From assembly GCF_905220565.1 (NCBI RefSeq), contig NC_059400.1:12066428-12130427 (forward strand): 64,000 bases of DNA, written 5' to 3'. The position numbers were made by a program, and so were the translations under genes. A model generated the notes under the pieces. The model ran no database searches. It worked only from the letters and a program-made list of their open reading frames with translations, and was not told the DNA's origin. Shown piece after piece: positions 32,930 to 44,571 of the stretch (its first letter is position 1; every line of letters begins with the position of its first letter). Source of the DNA: Melitaea cinxia (taxonomy: Eukaryota; Arthropoda; Insecta; Lepidoptera; Nymphalidae).

Positions 32930-33425
32930 CAAAATTGTCAGCCGATTAACAGAAATACAACAACGTCAAAAGAACTGACAACTGACGTTTCACAGTATTT
33001 TGATTGTGAAAAAATCCACTTTTTTGTACGTACCTTTACACGAAAATAAAACAGGATAAAAATTAAATAGAAGATCAATTTCAAATATAGTTTAACAAAT
33101 TGAAGATTTAGATGCAAAACCAAACTATCGATGTAAAAGAACCTATTGCGATTAGTATTGTGAGCATTATGAAAATAACCTATTGCGATTGTTATTGTGA
33201 GCATATAGAAAAGTTAATTTCCTTGGTGAAAGAATACAAAAATATAAGGACTAATATAGAGATAATATTAGAAACGGAGATAGATGAACAAAATGAGGAG
33301 AGATAAATAACAATATTACAGTACTTGCATTGAAAGAAAAGGAAAGAACTGTTTTTGAACTACTGCAGAACCTAAAAGAAGATTTGAAACATGAACTAAA
33401 CATTATAGATAAATAAATAAATATC
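32930..33425 (+). other. Unassigned stretch with a weak 64-codon frame
   Basis: A short frame (33112-33306) has a low-complexity, Ile/Glu-rich product with CDCYCEHIEKLISLVKEYK. A 26-base motif, CCTATTGCGATT..TATTGTGAGC, is duplicated at about 33140 and 33178. It sits between a LINE fossil and another repeat and no family was recognised, so it is not called as a gene. Confidence 0.2.
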
Positions 33426-33429
33426 TACA

Positions 33430-33565
33430 AAAAAAACGAGTGTGCTTTAGACCACACGACTGAAGATATACTTCTTTGGCAATAAGCCTGCATTGTATCT
33501 TAGATATACGAAATTAGATATATGAAACGAAGTATACTCGCACCTCTCTCTCTCTCTCTCTCTTG
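33430..33565 (-). repeat. Repeat with (CT)n core, related to 18488-18805
   Basis: GAGTGTGCTTTAGACCACAC and the (CT)n run at 33545-33562 are the reverse complement of motifs at 18641-18770. Confidence 0.6.
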
Positions 33566-33770
33566 AAGAAGCTAATATTTTGACCTGAGAATTTTCGATT
33601 GAAAATGAGGGTGCCTTTTCGATATAGAGGTCAGAATAAGGTGAAAAAATAAATATTTTAAATCAAAAAAATTACAGTGTGCTTGGGACATAAAAAGGAA
33701 AGATTTCACTAAATTTCGTAAAAAAAAAAATTTCCTTGTACCTAATAGATAAAAATAAAATACCAAAATT

Positions 33771-34572
33771 ATGTTTTTTTGAAATTTTCACATAAATTTT
33801 GAGATTATATGAAACAAGTGTAAATACAATAGTTGTAAATCTTTTTACTACCTACAACTTTGGCATTGAACTTTTTTCCATAGGTCTTGTAGTTTAGCCG
33901 GAAATCGAGATAAGCCGTTTAACCCCCTTAACCCCCAGTCTCAGATCCCACCACTTCCCGATATCAGATCGCCCGTAATTTATTTTTCCTTTCATTTTCA
34001 TTGTATTCTCTATTTTTTTACAATGGGTTCATCCTATTATATTTTTGTTAGTTTCAAAACCTAAAAGCACTGGTATAGCCGGCAGGGCCTGATTAACCCT
34101 TAGGCTAATTAGGTTGCAGCCTAGGGCGCGAGGAACGAGGGGGGCCCGCTGAAATCGTATCTTCGCATGCACTAATCTAGCATCATTGTATCCACCCCAC
34201 GTATTTCAACTAGACCGACACAAAACATACAAATTAAATGCGCTTGTAGAGCAGTGCTTTTAGCTTTTGAAATATTTTTAAAAAAGAAAATACAACGCAA
34301 TTTAAAAGAAAGAAAATACAACGCAAATGGAAAGAAAAATTAACTACGGGTGATCTGAGGTCGGGTAATGGTAGAAGGGGGGGGGGGGGTTTAATGGTAA
34401 AAAACGATTTATCTCGATTTCGGACTAAACTACAAGTCCTATGGAAAAAAGTTCAATGGCAAAGTTGTAAATAGTAAAAAGCTCTACAACTTTTGTATTT
34501 ATACTTTTTCACGTAATCTCCAATTTAAGTGAAACAAATTCAAGTGACAAATTCAAAAAAAATTAATGTTTT
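33771..34572. mobile_element. Foldback element (long imperfect inverted repeat)
   Basis: Left arm about 33771-34077 and right arm about 34252-34572 are inverted copies of each other. Matching blocks in order include TTGAACTTTTTTCCATAGG, CTTGTAGTTTAG, GAAATCGAGATAA, CAGATC and CTAAAAGCACTG. The loop (about 34078-34251) carries CAGCCTAGGGCGCGAGGAAC. No coding capacity. A poly-G tract (34379-34391) pairs with a C-rich stretch in the left arm. Confidence 0.85.
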
Positions 34573-36035
34573 TGAAGCAACTTCACATACTAGAAGACCA
34601 CGCTCATAGTCAACAGCAACGGCAACTAAGCTACTTATAGAAACTAAGCCAATACAAGTCATGCGGCCAAACACGACATGGATTTGGTTTTCTACTTGGT
34701 AGCCTGCAATCACTTGTCATGATTTTGATCTTATAATGCGTAAGGTACTTTGCCTTTATGTACGGTCAGCTTAAAAAATATTTTGCCACCCTAAGGTTGA
34801 ATGTCATGAAGAGAAAGGACAGCGTTAGTTTCGACTGCAGATTGATCTGAAAACTTTTATAAGTAGTATGAACCATGTTAAAATTTTCATACTACTACTC
34901 GAGTAGACTTACTACTTTTTAGGCCGTCCGTAACACCTGGTGGGTGCGCGTCCTCATAATTAGCCTAGGGCGGTCAGAACTCTTGATCAGTCGCTGCGTA
35001 GTAGGGTCACTCACACAGTAGTCTCGCTTTTAGCTGTAAGCGGTTTCTCAGTCCAATACACCGCAAAGCACAATTGTACACGTTGCTAGTAATTTTCTAC
35101 AGGCGTCAAATTTTTCTACTACATAATATTATCACACAATTATAAACATCTTGAGGGTATATTTTTGCTCTTGTAAGAAATGTTGATTTACCATTATTGT
35201 ATTTTCGCCCATTACTCACATGAAAAAAATCTAAGCCACTCAATTTAAACATGACTTCTCTCTTTGAAAACGTTGACAGGATCAATAATAGATACATCCG
35301 CTCCCAATAAAATAAAAACCACAAAAACAATAATATTTATTTTATTATGATCAAAAACCAAATTTTCCTTTTTGATACTTGAAAATATTAGATATTTATT
35401 TGAATTATATATGAGCGTGTCTGTTAGTGATTTTATTTGGCTTGTAAATTGCCGAGTTTATGAATAAAAATTGTACCCTTTGCTACATATTAACTAATAA
35501 AACGACTACTACGAGATTTACTAAAACTAGTATAAAAGACCTATGTTAAATTTAAGAAAACACCCTAACAAATGATATAAAAAATATGAAGAGTAAAGAA
35601 AGAGTTCATACGCCAATTATATTGTAAAAAATTATCTAATGCGGTCTTGTAATCTTAAATAAATAATATATTTATACCCAATGAGTAAAAATTGACGTAC
35701 CGCTTAGTAATATTTTTTTTTGTGCCAGAATACAATTATACAAGGTTTACAATGTGTCAAATTCAAACAACATAATTATACAACAATTGTATTCGGTGTG
35801 TTCATCTTTAATTCTACAGACAATTTTCGGTACGCAGTTAAATAAAGTAACGATATTTGCAGTCTTTAAATTTTAACAATATTTGTTATAATAAAACGCC
35901 ATAATGTGTGCATTATTTTCATAGATGGATAATAAAACTTATATATAAACATTTAATCTCTTCTCTACTAAATAGTTTCGATTTCATCACTGCGTAAAGT
36001 AAATTCTAAATCTTTTCAAACAAAGTGATATTATC
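34573..36035. other. AT-rich intergenic DNA with repeat-like traces
   Basis: ATTAGCCTAGGGCGGTCAGA at about 34960 resembles the foldback loop, so an older relative may lie here. Otherwise nothing is recognised. Confidence 0.35.
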
Positions 36036-36662
36036 ATAATTGTGTTTGCTCGCAAACGAAAAAAAAACCGACTTCAATTACATCGACAAGTAATACAACG
36101 TAGATCGACGAAAAAATAGTCAAGCAACTACGCGTTATCAAAGATTACTCAAAAAGTAGTTATCAGATCTCGATAAAATTTATATGTCACCACATGATAA
36201 ACATCAGCTTTCAACTAAATTAAAAATTATCAAAATTGGTACACCCAGTAAAAAGTTATTACGGATTTTCGAGAGTTTCCCTCGATTCCTCTGGGATCCC
36301 ATCATCAGACCCTGGTTTCCTTATCACGGTACCAAACTAGGGATATCCTCTTTCCAACAAAAAAAGAATTATCAAAATCGATACATCCAGTAGAAAGTTA
36401 TGCGGTATAATACAACGTAGGTCGACGAAAAAAGCGTCAAGTAAAAACACATTATTAGATATAACTCGAAAAGTATTTGTTAGATCTCAAATAAATTTAA
36501 ATGGGACCAATTGGCACACACCACCTTTCGATTAAAACAAAATTTGTCGAAATCGGTCCACCCGGTCAAAAGTTCTGATGTAACATACATTAAAAAAAAA
36601 AAAAAAAAAAAAAAAATACAGTCGAATTGAGAACCTCCTCCTTTTTTGGAAGTCGGTTAAAA
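36036..36662 (+). mobile_element. ACCGACTTC-family element, near full length
   Basis: Left end has TTGTGTTTGCTCGCAAACG, in which GTTTGC and GCAAAC form a hairpin, followed by AACCGACTTC. The right end is GAAGTCGGTT after AGAACCTCCTCCTTTTTTGG. The interior holds two diverged sub-repeats (each with CGACGAAAAAA..GTCAAG and a 'CCCAGTAAAAAGTT'-type phrase). An A25 tract lies at 36591-36616. No ORF. Confidence 0.85.
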
Positions 36663-36770
36663 ATATCATCTACGATAATATAATCGTATCATAATCTTAA
36701 AAAAATTATTGCGTTATATTTTCAGGCGTTAGTAAAAGCATAACAGATAATTATATAAGACTAGCTGTTG

Positions 36771-36846
36771 CCCGCGGCTTCGCTCGCGTAGAAATTGATT
36801 ATATTTACAAAGAGGTACTGAAGTAATAGGCACATAATTTTGTTGT
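36771..36846 (-). mobile_element. Helitron 3' end
   Basis: CTAG (36771-36774) with GCGAGCGAAGCCGCGGGC hairpin on the minus strand. Confidence 0.55.
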
Positions 36847-37025
36847 TATTCATACTAATATTATAAATGTGAAAGTGAGCTTGTTTGTTTGTTTGTTTGT
36901 TCCACTTTCACGACTCAACGACCTAACCGATCGCTATAAAATTTGGCATGCACATAGCATGACCCGTAACGGACACAGGCCTATCAATCCGGAAAAATGC
37001 GTAGCTCCCGAGGGATAACGTAAAA
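36847..37025 (+). mobile_element. Helitron 5' portion
   Basis: TACTAATATTATAAATGTGA, (GTTT)n, and CACGACTCAACGACCTAACC match 48653-48800. The 3' end was not found. Confidence 0.5.
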
Positions 37026-37666
37026 TCGTTACAGGTCCAACAGTAATTTAGGCGACATTTCTACGAATGTAAAGTCAAAGATTTTACGATAACAACTAAT
37101 AATCGTCAAAGAATCGTGAAAACATCTCCTAAATTGGTCATTATATTTCTATTATATCAAAATTACAATTTTGCAACACAGCACACCTTACCTACCATTT
37201 ATTTAAAATGGATGCAATAGTTTTGATTGAATTCGTAGAACAATAATATTGTGAACTGGGAGTAAACAGAACAATATTGACTAAGTTAACATTAAATTGT
37301 TTAATATTATATTGTTATCTTTACTGTTCTATGAACTTACGAGTACGAGAAGATCGGTTTCGCTCTTCGCTTTAATAATAACACTACGAGTATGACGGAA
37401 TTATAGGTTTATGTAGGAAGTAAACTTGTGTTTATTATAACAATTTTGGAATAATAAGAGATTTTTTTTTTTGTTTTACGATTGACGTGTGACTTTTATT
37501 CGTTATATTTAAATTAGCATTAACTTAAATTAAATTTCATGAATTTTTCATGTTATTTTGTCACCTCCTAGAAATGTTATACTATTAATTATTTGCAATT
37601 TATGTTTTCGTTTACGCTAAGCCACTACTGTGCTGTGTACTATTCATAAAAATAAAAAACCTCCTT

Positions 37667-37985
37667 CATCACTTCAGCCTATCACAGTCCACTGCTGGAC
37701 ATAGGCATCCACAAGTTCGTGCCAAAAACGGCGTGAACTCATGTGTGTTGCCCATAGTCACCACGCTGGGCAGGCGAATTGGTGACCGCAGGGCTGGCTT
37801 TGTAGCACCGAAGATGCTACTGCCCGTCTTCGGCCTGTGTATTTCAAAGCATAGCAGTAGATGGATGGTTATCCCGCTATCGGTCGGCTTTGTAAGATCC
37901 AAGGTGGTAGTGGAACTTTGTTATATCTTAGTCGCCTCTTACGACACCCACGGAAAGAGAGAAGGGGTGGCTATATTCCAGCGTT
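37667..37985 (-). mobile_element. LINE-tailed retroposon (non-tRNA head)
   Basis: Minus orientation: the tail ATGTCCAGCAGTGGACTGTG lies at the left, and the head with CTCTCTTTCCGTGGGTGTCG lies at the right. Frames of 77-135 codons across it are shadows of the repeat. Confidence 0.8.
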
Positions 37986-38286
37986 GTTTGGAACCTTCAA
38001 CTAGCATGGATATTCCCACCATCATTTCTTGTAACGAAAATACTCTCACTCACCTCAATCAGTCCAAAGGAGTATTTTTGCCATGGTTCCTCGATAGGAG
38101 AAATCGTTTTGACGTCTTCACCTCAAAACGTGAGCCCTAGCAGTTCTAAGAACACTAAGAAATCTACACAAAAGCTTAATCGTCACCTCTACAGGACTTC
38201 CATCTCCCACAGTCGAAACCGTCTTCCTAGAAGTGTGGAAATATGGGGTGGTCCGAGGCAATAAGTACATCAAATATGTACATGTA

Positions 38287-38470
38287 TAGAAAATCTATGG
38301 CGACTATCTACGTTAAAAATGCATGAAATTGCATGGAATCGTTGGTGTGTATGGTGTACTGATAAAAATATTGAAACGATAAACCATTCCGATGTACAGT
38401 TAGCTCAATTTTTATCGAAACTGTATTTAACTTTTCATACAACAACCTTTCATACAAAGTATTGTATATA
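38287..38470 (+). pseudogene. Tyrosine-recombinase N-terminal fragment, DIRS-like
   Basis: One plus frame reads ENLWRLSTLKMHEIAWNRWC, then WCTDKNIETINHSDVQLAQF and LSKLYLTFHTTTFHTKYCI before a stop. This resembles the SAM-like N-terminal domain of DIRS-type retroelement recombinases (S-x-x-T-x-x-x-Y/H-x-x-A-W-x-x-W-x-x-W-C ... V-x-x-FL). No catalytic domain follows. The 150 bases upstream have a slightly coding-like look but were not identified. Assignment is by pattern and moderate. Confidence 0.45.
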
Positions 38471-38649
38471 ATCAATAGCAATTCTTTTACATAAATGAGT
38501 CCTTTCAACACTTTGTTACACAGACTTTTCCAGTAAATTAAGGTCACATGTACCTACCTACTAGTTAAATATATTTCAAACCTCAATTTCTTTAAAAAAT
38601 CCAAAAACATTCAAGCCACCCGTATGGGATATCAATAACCTCACGTGTA

Positions 38650-38668
38650 ATCTCTCTCTCTCTCTCTG

Positions 38669-38700
<32 letters not shown>

Positions 38701-38727
38701 GCACACACGCGCGCGCGCGGGCGCACA
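38650..38727. repeat. Compound (CT)n-(CA)n-(CG)n microsatellite
   Basis: CT repeats, then CA repeats, then CGCGCGCG, lying directly at the tail of a minus-strand SINE. Confidence 0.95.
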
Positions 38728-39062
38728 GTTCAGCCTCTAATATCCCACTACTGGGCATAGGTCTCTTTCCCCATGTAGGAGAAGGATCAGAGCTTAATCC
38801 ACCACGCTGCTCCAATGCGGGTTGGCTGATATATTCCCTTCTATGAGTAACGATCGCTATCAGGTGTACATGATAACAACCGGGACCGACGGCTTAACGT
38901 GTTCTCCGCGGCACGGTGGGGAGACCCACAAGGACTGCACAAACATCCAGACCACGGCACACCTGTATGGCCAATACAAATGTTTGTCATGTGCGGGGAT
39001 CGAACCCGCAACCGCCAGCGTAACAGGTACAATCCATAGCTGTAACCATTGCGCCAACGCGG
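38728..39062 (-). mobile_element. tRNA-headed SINE, full-length
   Basis: Tail (CCCACTACTGGGCATAGGTC) at the left, core CGGCACGGTGGGGAGACCCA, tRNA-like head with GGGATCGAACCCGCAACCGC at the right. Several frames across it on both strands are shadows. Confidence 0.85.
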
Positions 39063-39228
39063 CGCAACACACACACACGCAGGGCTAAAAAAAAAATAAT
39101 GAGATAACGCCTCGCCTTATTACCTCCACTGTTGACAAGAGGGCTGGTGCATTTTTTGCCTAAAGAATTCGGCACTGCGATTCGACGGGAAAAAGCTGCT
39201 AGCATTCTTGGCACGATTTCACGCGGAC

Positions 39229-39232
<4 letters not shown>

Positions 39233-39266
<34 letters not shown>

Positions 39267-39460
39267 CACTAGGTCGGCAAACAAGCGTACGGCTCACCTG
39301 ATGGTAAGCGATTACCGTAGCTTATAGACGCCTGCAACACCAGAAGCATCGCAAGCGCGTTGCCGACCCAATCCCCAACCCCCCCAGGAGCTCTGGTCAC
39401 CTTACTCACCAACAGGAACACAATACTGCTTGAAAACAGTATTATTTAGCTGTGGTCTTC
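39233..39460 (-). mobile_element. A-tailed retroposon, same family as 5161-5340
   Basis: A 30-base T run marks the 3' end on the minus strand, then GTCACTAGGTCGGCAAACAA and GCGTACGGCTCACCTGATGG. Confidence 0.75.
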
Positions 39461-40864
39461 TGTAAGGTCGAGGTACTACCCCAGTCGGGCTGCTCCATAT
39501 TTTGAGCAGGAAATTCCTGCTGTGCCCTACCTACCGCATACCTGCTAAATTTGTACCAAAACAATCTGTAAATATGTAGTTCTTAAGTTGTGAATTTTAA
39601 ATATGTATAATTTCTAATAAACTATTGTTATATAAAACTTCGCCTCGCAAAAGCAAAATTAGATAAGACTTGTAATAAGACTTGTACCTATACTATTAAA
39701 AATTAAATGTAATCCAGTCCGTCTGGTTCGCGAAAATATATTTATAATTAACCTTATAGATCTCATCGTAGCTATAAATTAAAGCGATTTAATTATGTTT
39801 TCTACAAGCAATTCAATTCATTTTAATTCTATTTCATCAGGGTTGAAGTACGATTTTATTTTTACCTTTTTAATAGTTTTAAACAAAGTCGAAATGATTT
39901 ATGTAAATATATTTTCGAAAACTAAATAAAAAATTAAGCTAATGTTACGCCTATTTTTCAAGAGTTTCGTGAAACGTCCAAAGAAAGGGTACAAATTTAG
40001 TACAAAGCAACATATCTTCAAAACAAATTCGTTTCACGTACTCCTAATAGGTATGCATGCGGGAATCCAAGCAGATGGCTTGAGTCTCGCTTGCTATGCC
40101 TAACTCTAACCGTATAATGCGGTTTATCCTTTGTTTACCCACTAATATTACTGAGCTCCTTCTGCAAATTCGCTGAATCTGGAATGAAAAGCTTCGAATC
40201 CGCATACCTGCTAAAATCTTATTTAGTGAGAAGTGAATACTACGAGATTAAGAGAGCAAATATCAATACTGCTTATTGTTGTAATAGTAGTGTAGATATC
40301 TAATAATCTTTTATTAAAATACAAAAAAACGGAAATTTTTAACATAGTACAAAATATATATAAAACTATAATATATATAATAAATAATACGTATATGTTT
40401 AATTATCAATTAAACACAATATATACAAATTCATAATTACAAGCATCATAAGAAAACCACTAAGGTTTATACAATGCTACAAGAAACTCGTGTAGTTTTC
40501 ATTTCATCAATTAAAAAAAAAACAATTTAAGTAACAGTTTTAATAGATACATCAATCATCATACAACTTATTATTATATGTTAATACATATTTATTTTTT
40601 ATAAATTTTATAGTTTTTTGAAGGGTTTAATTTGAAATATAAAACTTTTTGTTTTGGTTAAATATTATTATTTTCGATACATTTAACCAAATCTGACGGT
40701 ACGAGATTAATTAATAGAGGGACTATTCGAGGAACTTATACCACACCTTACTTCCTTGGGACTATTTAAGCGGCAGTCGATACCTCGCCATACGCATTAT
40801 TGGCGCGAGCCGTGTGAAACTGGTTTCTCGCTACGGCCCGTGTAATTAATTGTTAGGTGTTCAA
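39461..40864. other. AT-rich intergenic DNA
   Basis: The first 80 bases may belong to the retroposon. The rest has no recognised feature. Confidence 0.4.
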
Positions 40865-41022
40865 CATCCCTATGGAAAAAAATCTCATAAAACATGGACA
40901 AATTCAGACCAAATTCTCATACCAAGTTTTGAGAGCATAAGAGTTCTTGTAGACTCTCAGAACTCGGTATGAGAATTTGGTCTGCATTTGTCCATGTTTT
41001 ATGAGATTTTTCCATAGGGATG
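40865..41022. repeat. Near-perfect 158-bp hairpin
   Basis: Arms 40865-40935 and 40954-41022 are inverted copies (CATCCCTATGG ... CCATAGGGATG, AAAATCTCATAAAACATGGA ... TCCATGTTTTATGAGATTTT) with only a few mismatches or single-base indels, and an 18-base loop CATAAGAGTTCTTGTAGA. It could be a small palindromic MITE or a source of hairpin RNA. No other copy in the window. Confidence 0.9.
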
Positions 41023-42374
41023 CTGCCTAAACTTACTATTCCAGAATTTTTAAGTACTGATAATACTTTACAATGAGTAAAAAAATTAATTTCGCGGTCA
41101 TGAAATTCATCCCTAATATTTGTAGAAACAATATTTTTCAATATTCTTAATTTTAATTTATATATTTTGTTCAGAGAACTTTAATTCGTAGGTACGACCT
41201 CATTAGCGAGAGCATAATAAAGTAACAATTAAATTTGAAAGGAATCGTCTTCTTTAAAATGATGATGTTAACCAAAATATAAAGGTGATATCGTGCGGGT
41301 GTATGCATAAATATTATAGAACACGACTGAGAATACTCAATGAGAATACTCTATAGTTATTCATTCACAATACACACTCATAACGATATTGAATTAGTTA
41401 TAACATTAATCACTTATATACGCCATGTATCGAGTAGCAAAATTATTCGCACGCAATTAAACAATAACTACTTCTTCACTTACAGATGGCGAATGACCAA
41501 TCGAAAATTAGTATTAACTATTTGGAACATGGTGTCTCCATCTTTATGTTCTTCCGGTACTTTAACAAATAATAATTACAATAAGAACGAAACAATCTTA
41601 TAAAATTATTAAAAGTTCACATTTAAATAATAACAGTATTTATTGTGTAACTACCCTGCAAAACAGATAACAAAGATAGTGACTAGTCGTAAATGAATAG
41701 GTACTAAGCGTTCGGAAGATGACGCTAACCGAATAAACAATAAAGGTATCAATTGTCAGAATTAGAAATTTAAATGCTAACAATATGTGATTGCTTTGAA
41801 TATTTTTGTTATTCGTAGGAAAACTGCATCTTGGTGATTTCATTCTTTAGTGACGTCTTTGTTCTTAAGTAGAAAAGGTCTACGTTCGAATACTGAGTAT
41901 TTTATGTATTGACAATTCGGCAGAGGACCGAGTTACTTACGTAATTATATCTACTCGAGAAGTATGAAACAATGGTTTCATAGAGTGCCTTGATAAGATT
42001 CTGAATTAAATCGGGGTAAAAAAATATATATATAGCGTATTTTTACTATATTCTATTATATTGTTAATTGTTAGACAAGATTAGAATTACGTTGACATCT
42101 TTTAATTATGAACTTAAAAATTTTAAATGTTAAAAATAATATTTATTACATAAATGACTTTTCTCTGTTTTATATGTAATTAATTGTCAAATTTAAAGCA
42201 TGCTTTTATTATTTAAAGGTCCAAATAATATTAAATTATTTATAATATGTAGATATTTGCAGGCGTGTAGCATGTATCATCTGTAAAACTACATTTCATG
42301 TAAATAAATGAATTATTATTTTTATTGGAGTCGTGGCAACAAGTTCACTGGACTACATTTTGGCTATTATTTTA
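41023..42374. other. AT-rich intergenic DNA
   Basis: Frames up to 87 codons show no domain; nothing recognised. Confidence 0.45.
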
Positions 42375-42384
42375 TAGCTCAATC

Positions 42385-42729
42385 ACTTCAGCCTATCGCA
42401 GTCCACTGCTGGACGTAGGCCTCCACAAGTTCGCGCCAAAAATGGCGTGAACTCATGTGTGTTACCCATAGTCACCACGCTGGGCAGGCGGGTTGGTGAC
42501 CGCAGGGCTGGCTTTGTCGCACCGCTGACGCTGACAAGACGCTGCTGCCCATCTTCGGCCTGTGTATTTCAAAGCATAGCAATAGATGGATGGTCATCCC
42601 GCTATCGATCGGCTTTTTAAGTTCCAAGGTGGTTGTGGAACTTTGTAATCTCTTAGACGCCTCTTACGACAACCACGGGAAGAGAGGGGGTGGCTATATT
42701 CTTTAATGTCGTAACCACACAGCAAAGCT
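42385..42729 (-). mobile_element. LINE-tailed retroposon, complete, with 10-bp target-site duplication
   Basis: Flanked by TAGCTCAATC at 42375-42384 and 42730-42739. On the minus strand it runs from a non-tRNA head (GTGGTTACGACATTAAAGAA) to a LINE-like tail ending CTGCGATAGGCTGAAGTG. This defines the family's full length, about 345 bp. Confidence 0.85.
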
Positions 42730-42739
42730 TAGCTCAATC

Positions 42740-44571
42740 GGTTGAATACATATGCTATAAAATCGAGTTGCAAGATTCCATCCTAATAAAAATACATGCA
42801 TACATATATAATACATATGTTGCAAGTTAAACAAAGGCTTTTAAAATAAAAAGAAATATAAAAACAAATCTTAAAACAATATATACATATAGATTGTTAT
42901 AATATCTCAGGCTTTTCTTTTTCATTTCTATTCAAGTTTATTTTCTTGTCTATTAATAGAAATTATAATGAACTTCAATTTAAATATTGAGCCGACGACA
43001 TTTCTACGGATTTTGCAATTTCTTATAAATTGAATGAATAAAGACGTAATAAAGATATATGAGTTGTTGTTTGCTTATTCAAATTATTGAAAGCTTACAT
43101 ATTATGTCATATACGCCTGAACGATACGTTTGAACTAGATGTGAAAAATAACATACACACATACACAATACACATACACAATAGTCGATTAAGGAGGTAT
43201 GTAAAGGAAATGCAATTATATTCATGATAGATTGACACAGGAAATAAAAAGTTTTTTGGTGTTTTATTTCAAATCAGAGGGTATCACATTTAGTAATTTA
43301 AATTGTGTAGATAAAATAACAAGTATTAAAAATAGATATACCTTATAGAGAATCAAACAAAACATTTCCTTGAAGAGTTGCTAGAAAAAATATCGTTTCT
43401 GTCATTTGTTAATTGGAATAATGGAGTTAGCTGGATTTATGCGAACTCTTTGTGATAAAACGTTGTAATGTGGCAGCGTTCGCTTCCAGATCAAATTAAA
43501 CTGGACTCAAAGTGAGCTCCGTTGCTTCATTAAAAATTTAATCTCTGCTCCTGGGTCTATTAGTAAATTAATGTTAGTCTACATCTACAAGTCGATATTT
43601 TTTCCTTTTGCTAATAAAAAAAGAACCAAAGACTGATTATTGTAGACTTTTAGCTCAGATTTTTTTTTACTTAGCTGACAAGAATTTTAAAAAATATAGC
43701 AAATCTCATTATGTACTTCACACATAAGGATATTATTTAATACAACATTTCACAAACGGACCTAACATATTAATTGAATAGTAGAATCGTAAAAAAGTAC
43801 TAAACGAAATACGGGAAGGATTAAAGATATACATATTTTATGATATAAAGATTAAATGTTTAGTTTTATCATAAACGTAATTATGCTTGTTAAAGACTTG
43901 GCGGCTTAAAACCGCGATTTAATGTTTTTTTGTAGATAATTCATATATATTTTAAAACTCCTACTACTGCTATAAGCGTTTTTTTTTTTCAAACAATTGT
44001 TGTTTGAAAATCGTTGCTGTCGTTTTTTTTGGTACCGCTTGGCAGCTTTACTACTAAAACAGTTTTTAAATAATTTGTTCGTACTCGAAACACTTAGTTC
44101 TAAGAACACCGTGTCGAAACGAATCAAATACTAAATTATTACCTTAGCGAATACAATCATTTTTTCCATTTTCTTGTTGTCAGTGAAGCTACCCATGTAC
44201 AAAGTTGAAATTTCAATTTCTTCACAACTCGATCGCGAGAGATAGGTAGATGAGATAGGGTAATAAGAAAACATCATGTCGTAGGAGAAGGTGGCCTAAA
44301 GCGGGTAGGCTAAGATTAAAGGACTATTAAACGGTTCATTTATTTAAATCACTTACAAAAAATTAATTATAAAGTGCGATAATCAAACATTTAAATTAAA
44401 TAGTCAAATATAACTATATTCTGTTAATTAATAATTTTTCCATGAAAATGTAAGAGATGGAATTGCGGGTAAGGTTATTTTACATAGCAATAGTTTGTTA
44501 CGATTAGTTGAATACGACGGGCACAACAGCATTGTTACCAACAACAAAATTAAATAACTAAGTACCAATTT
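42740..44571. other. AT-rich intergenic DNA
   Basis: Nothing recognised in 1.8 kb. Confidence 0.45.

Noticed and set aside
33112..33306. 64-codon plus-strand frame as a small gene
   Set aside because: A small internal duplication and repeat surroundings make chance more likely; no family recognised.
37733..38140. 135-codon plus-strand frame as a gene
   Set aside because: Its first two thirds lie antisense within the LINE-tailed retroposon family repeated at 13231, 42385 and 55028.
38650..38727. CRISPR-like or regulatory repeat array
   Set aside because: It is a compound dinucleotide microsatellite at a SINE tail.
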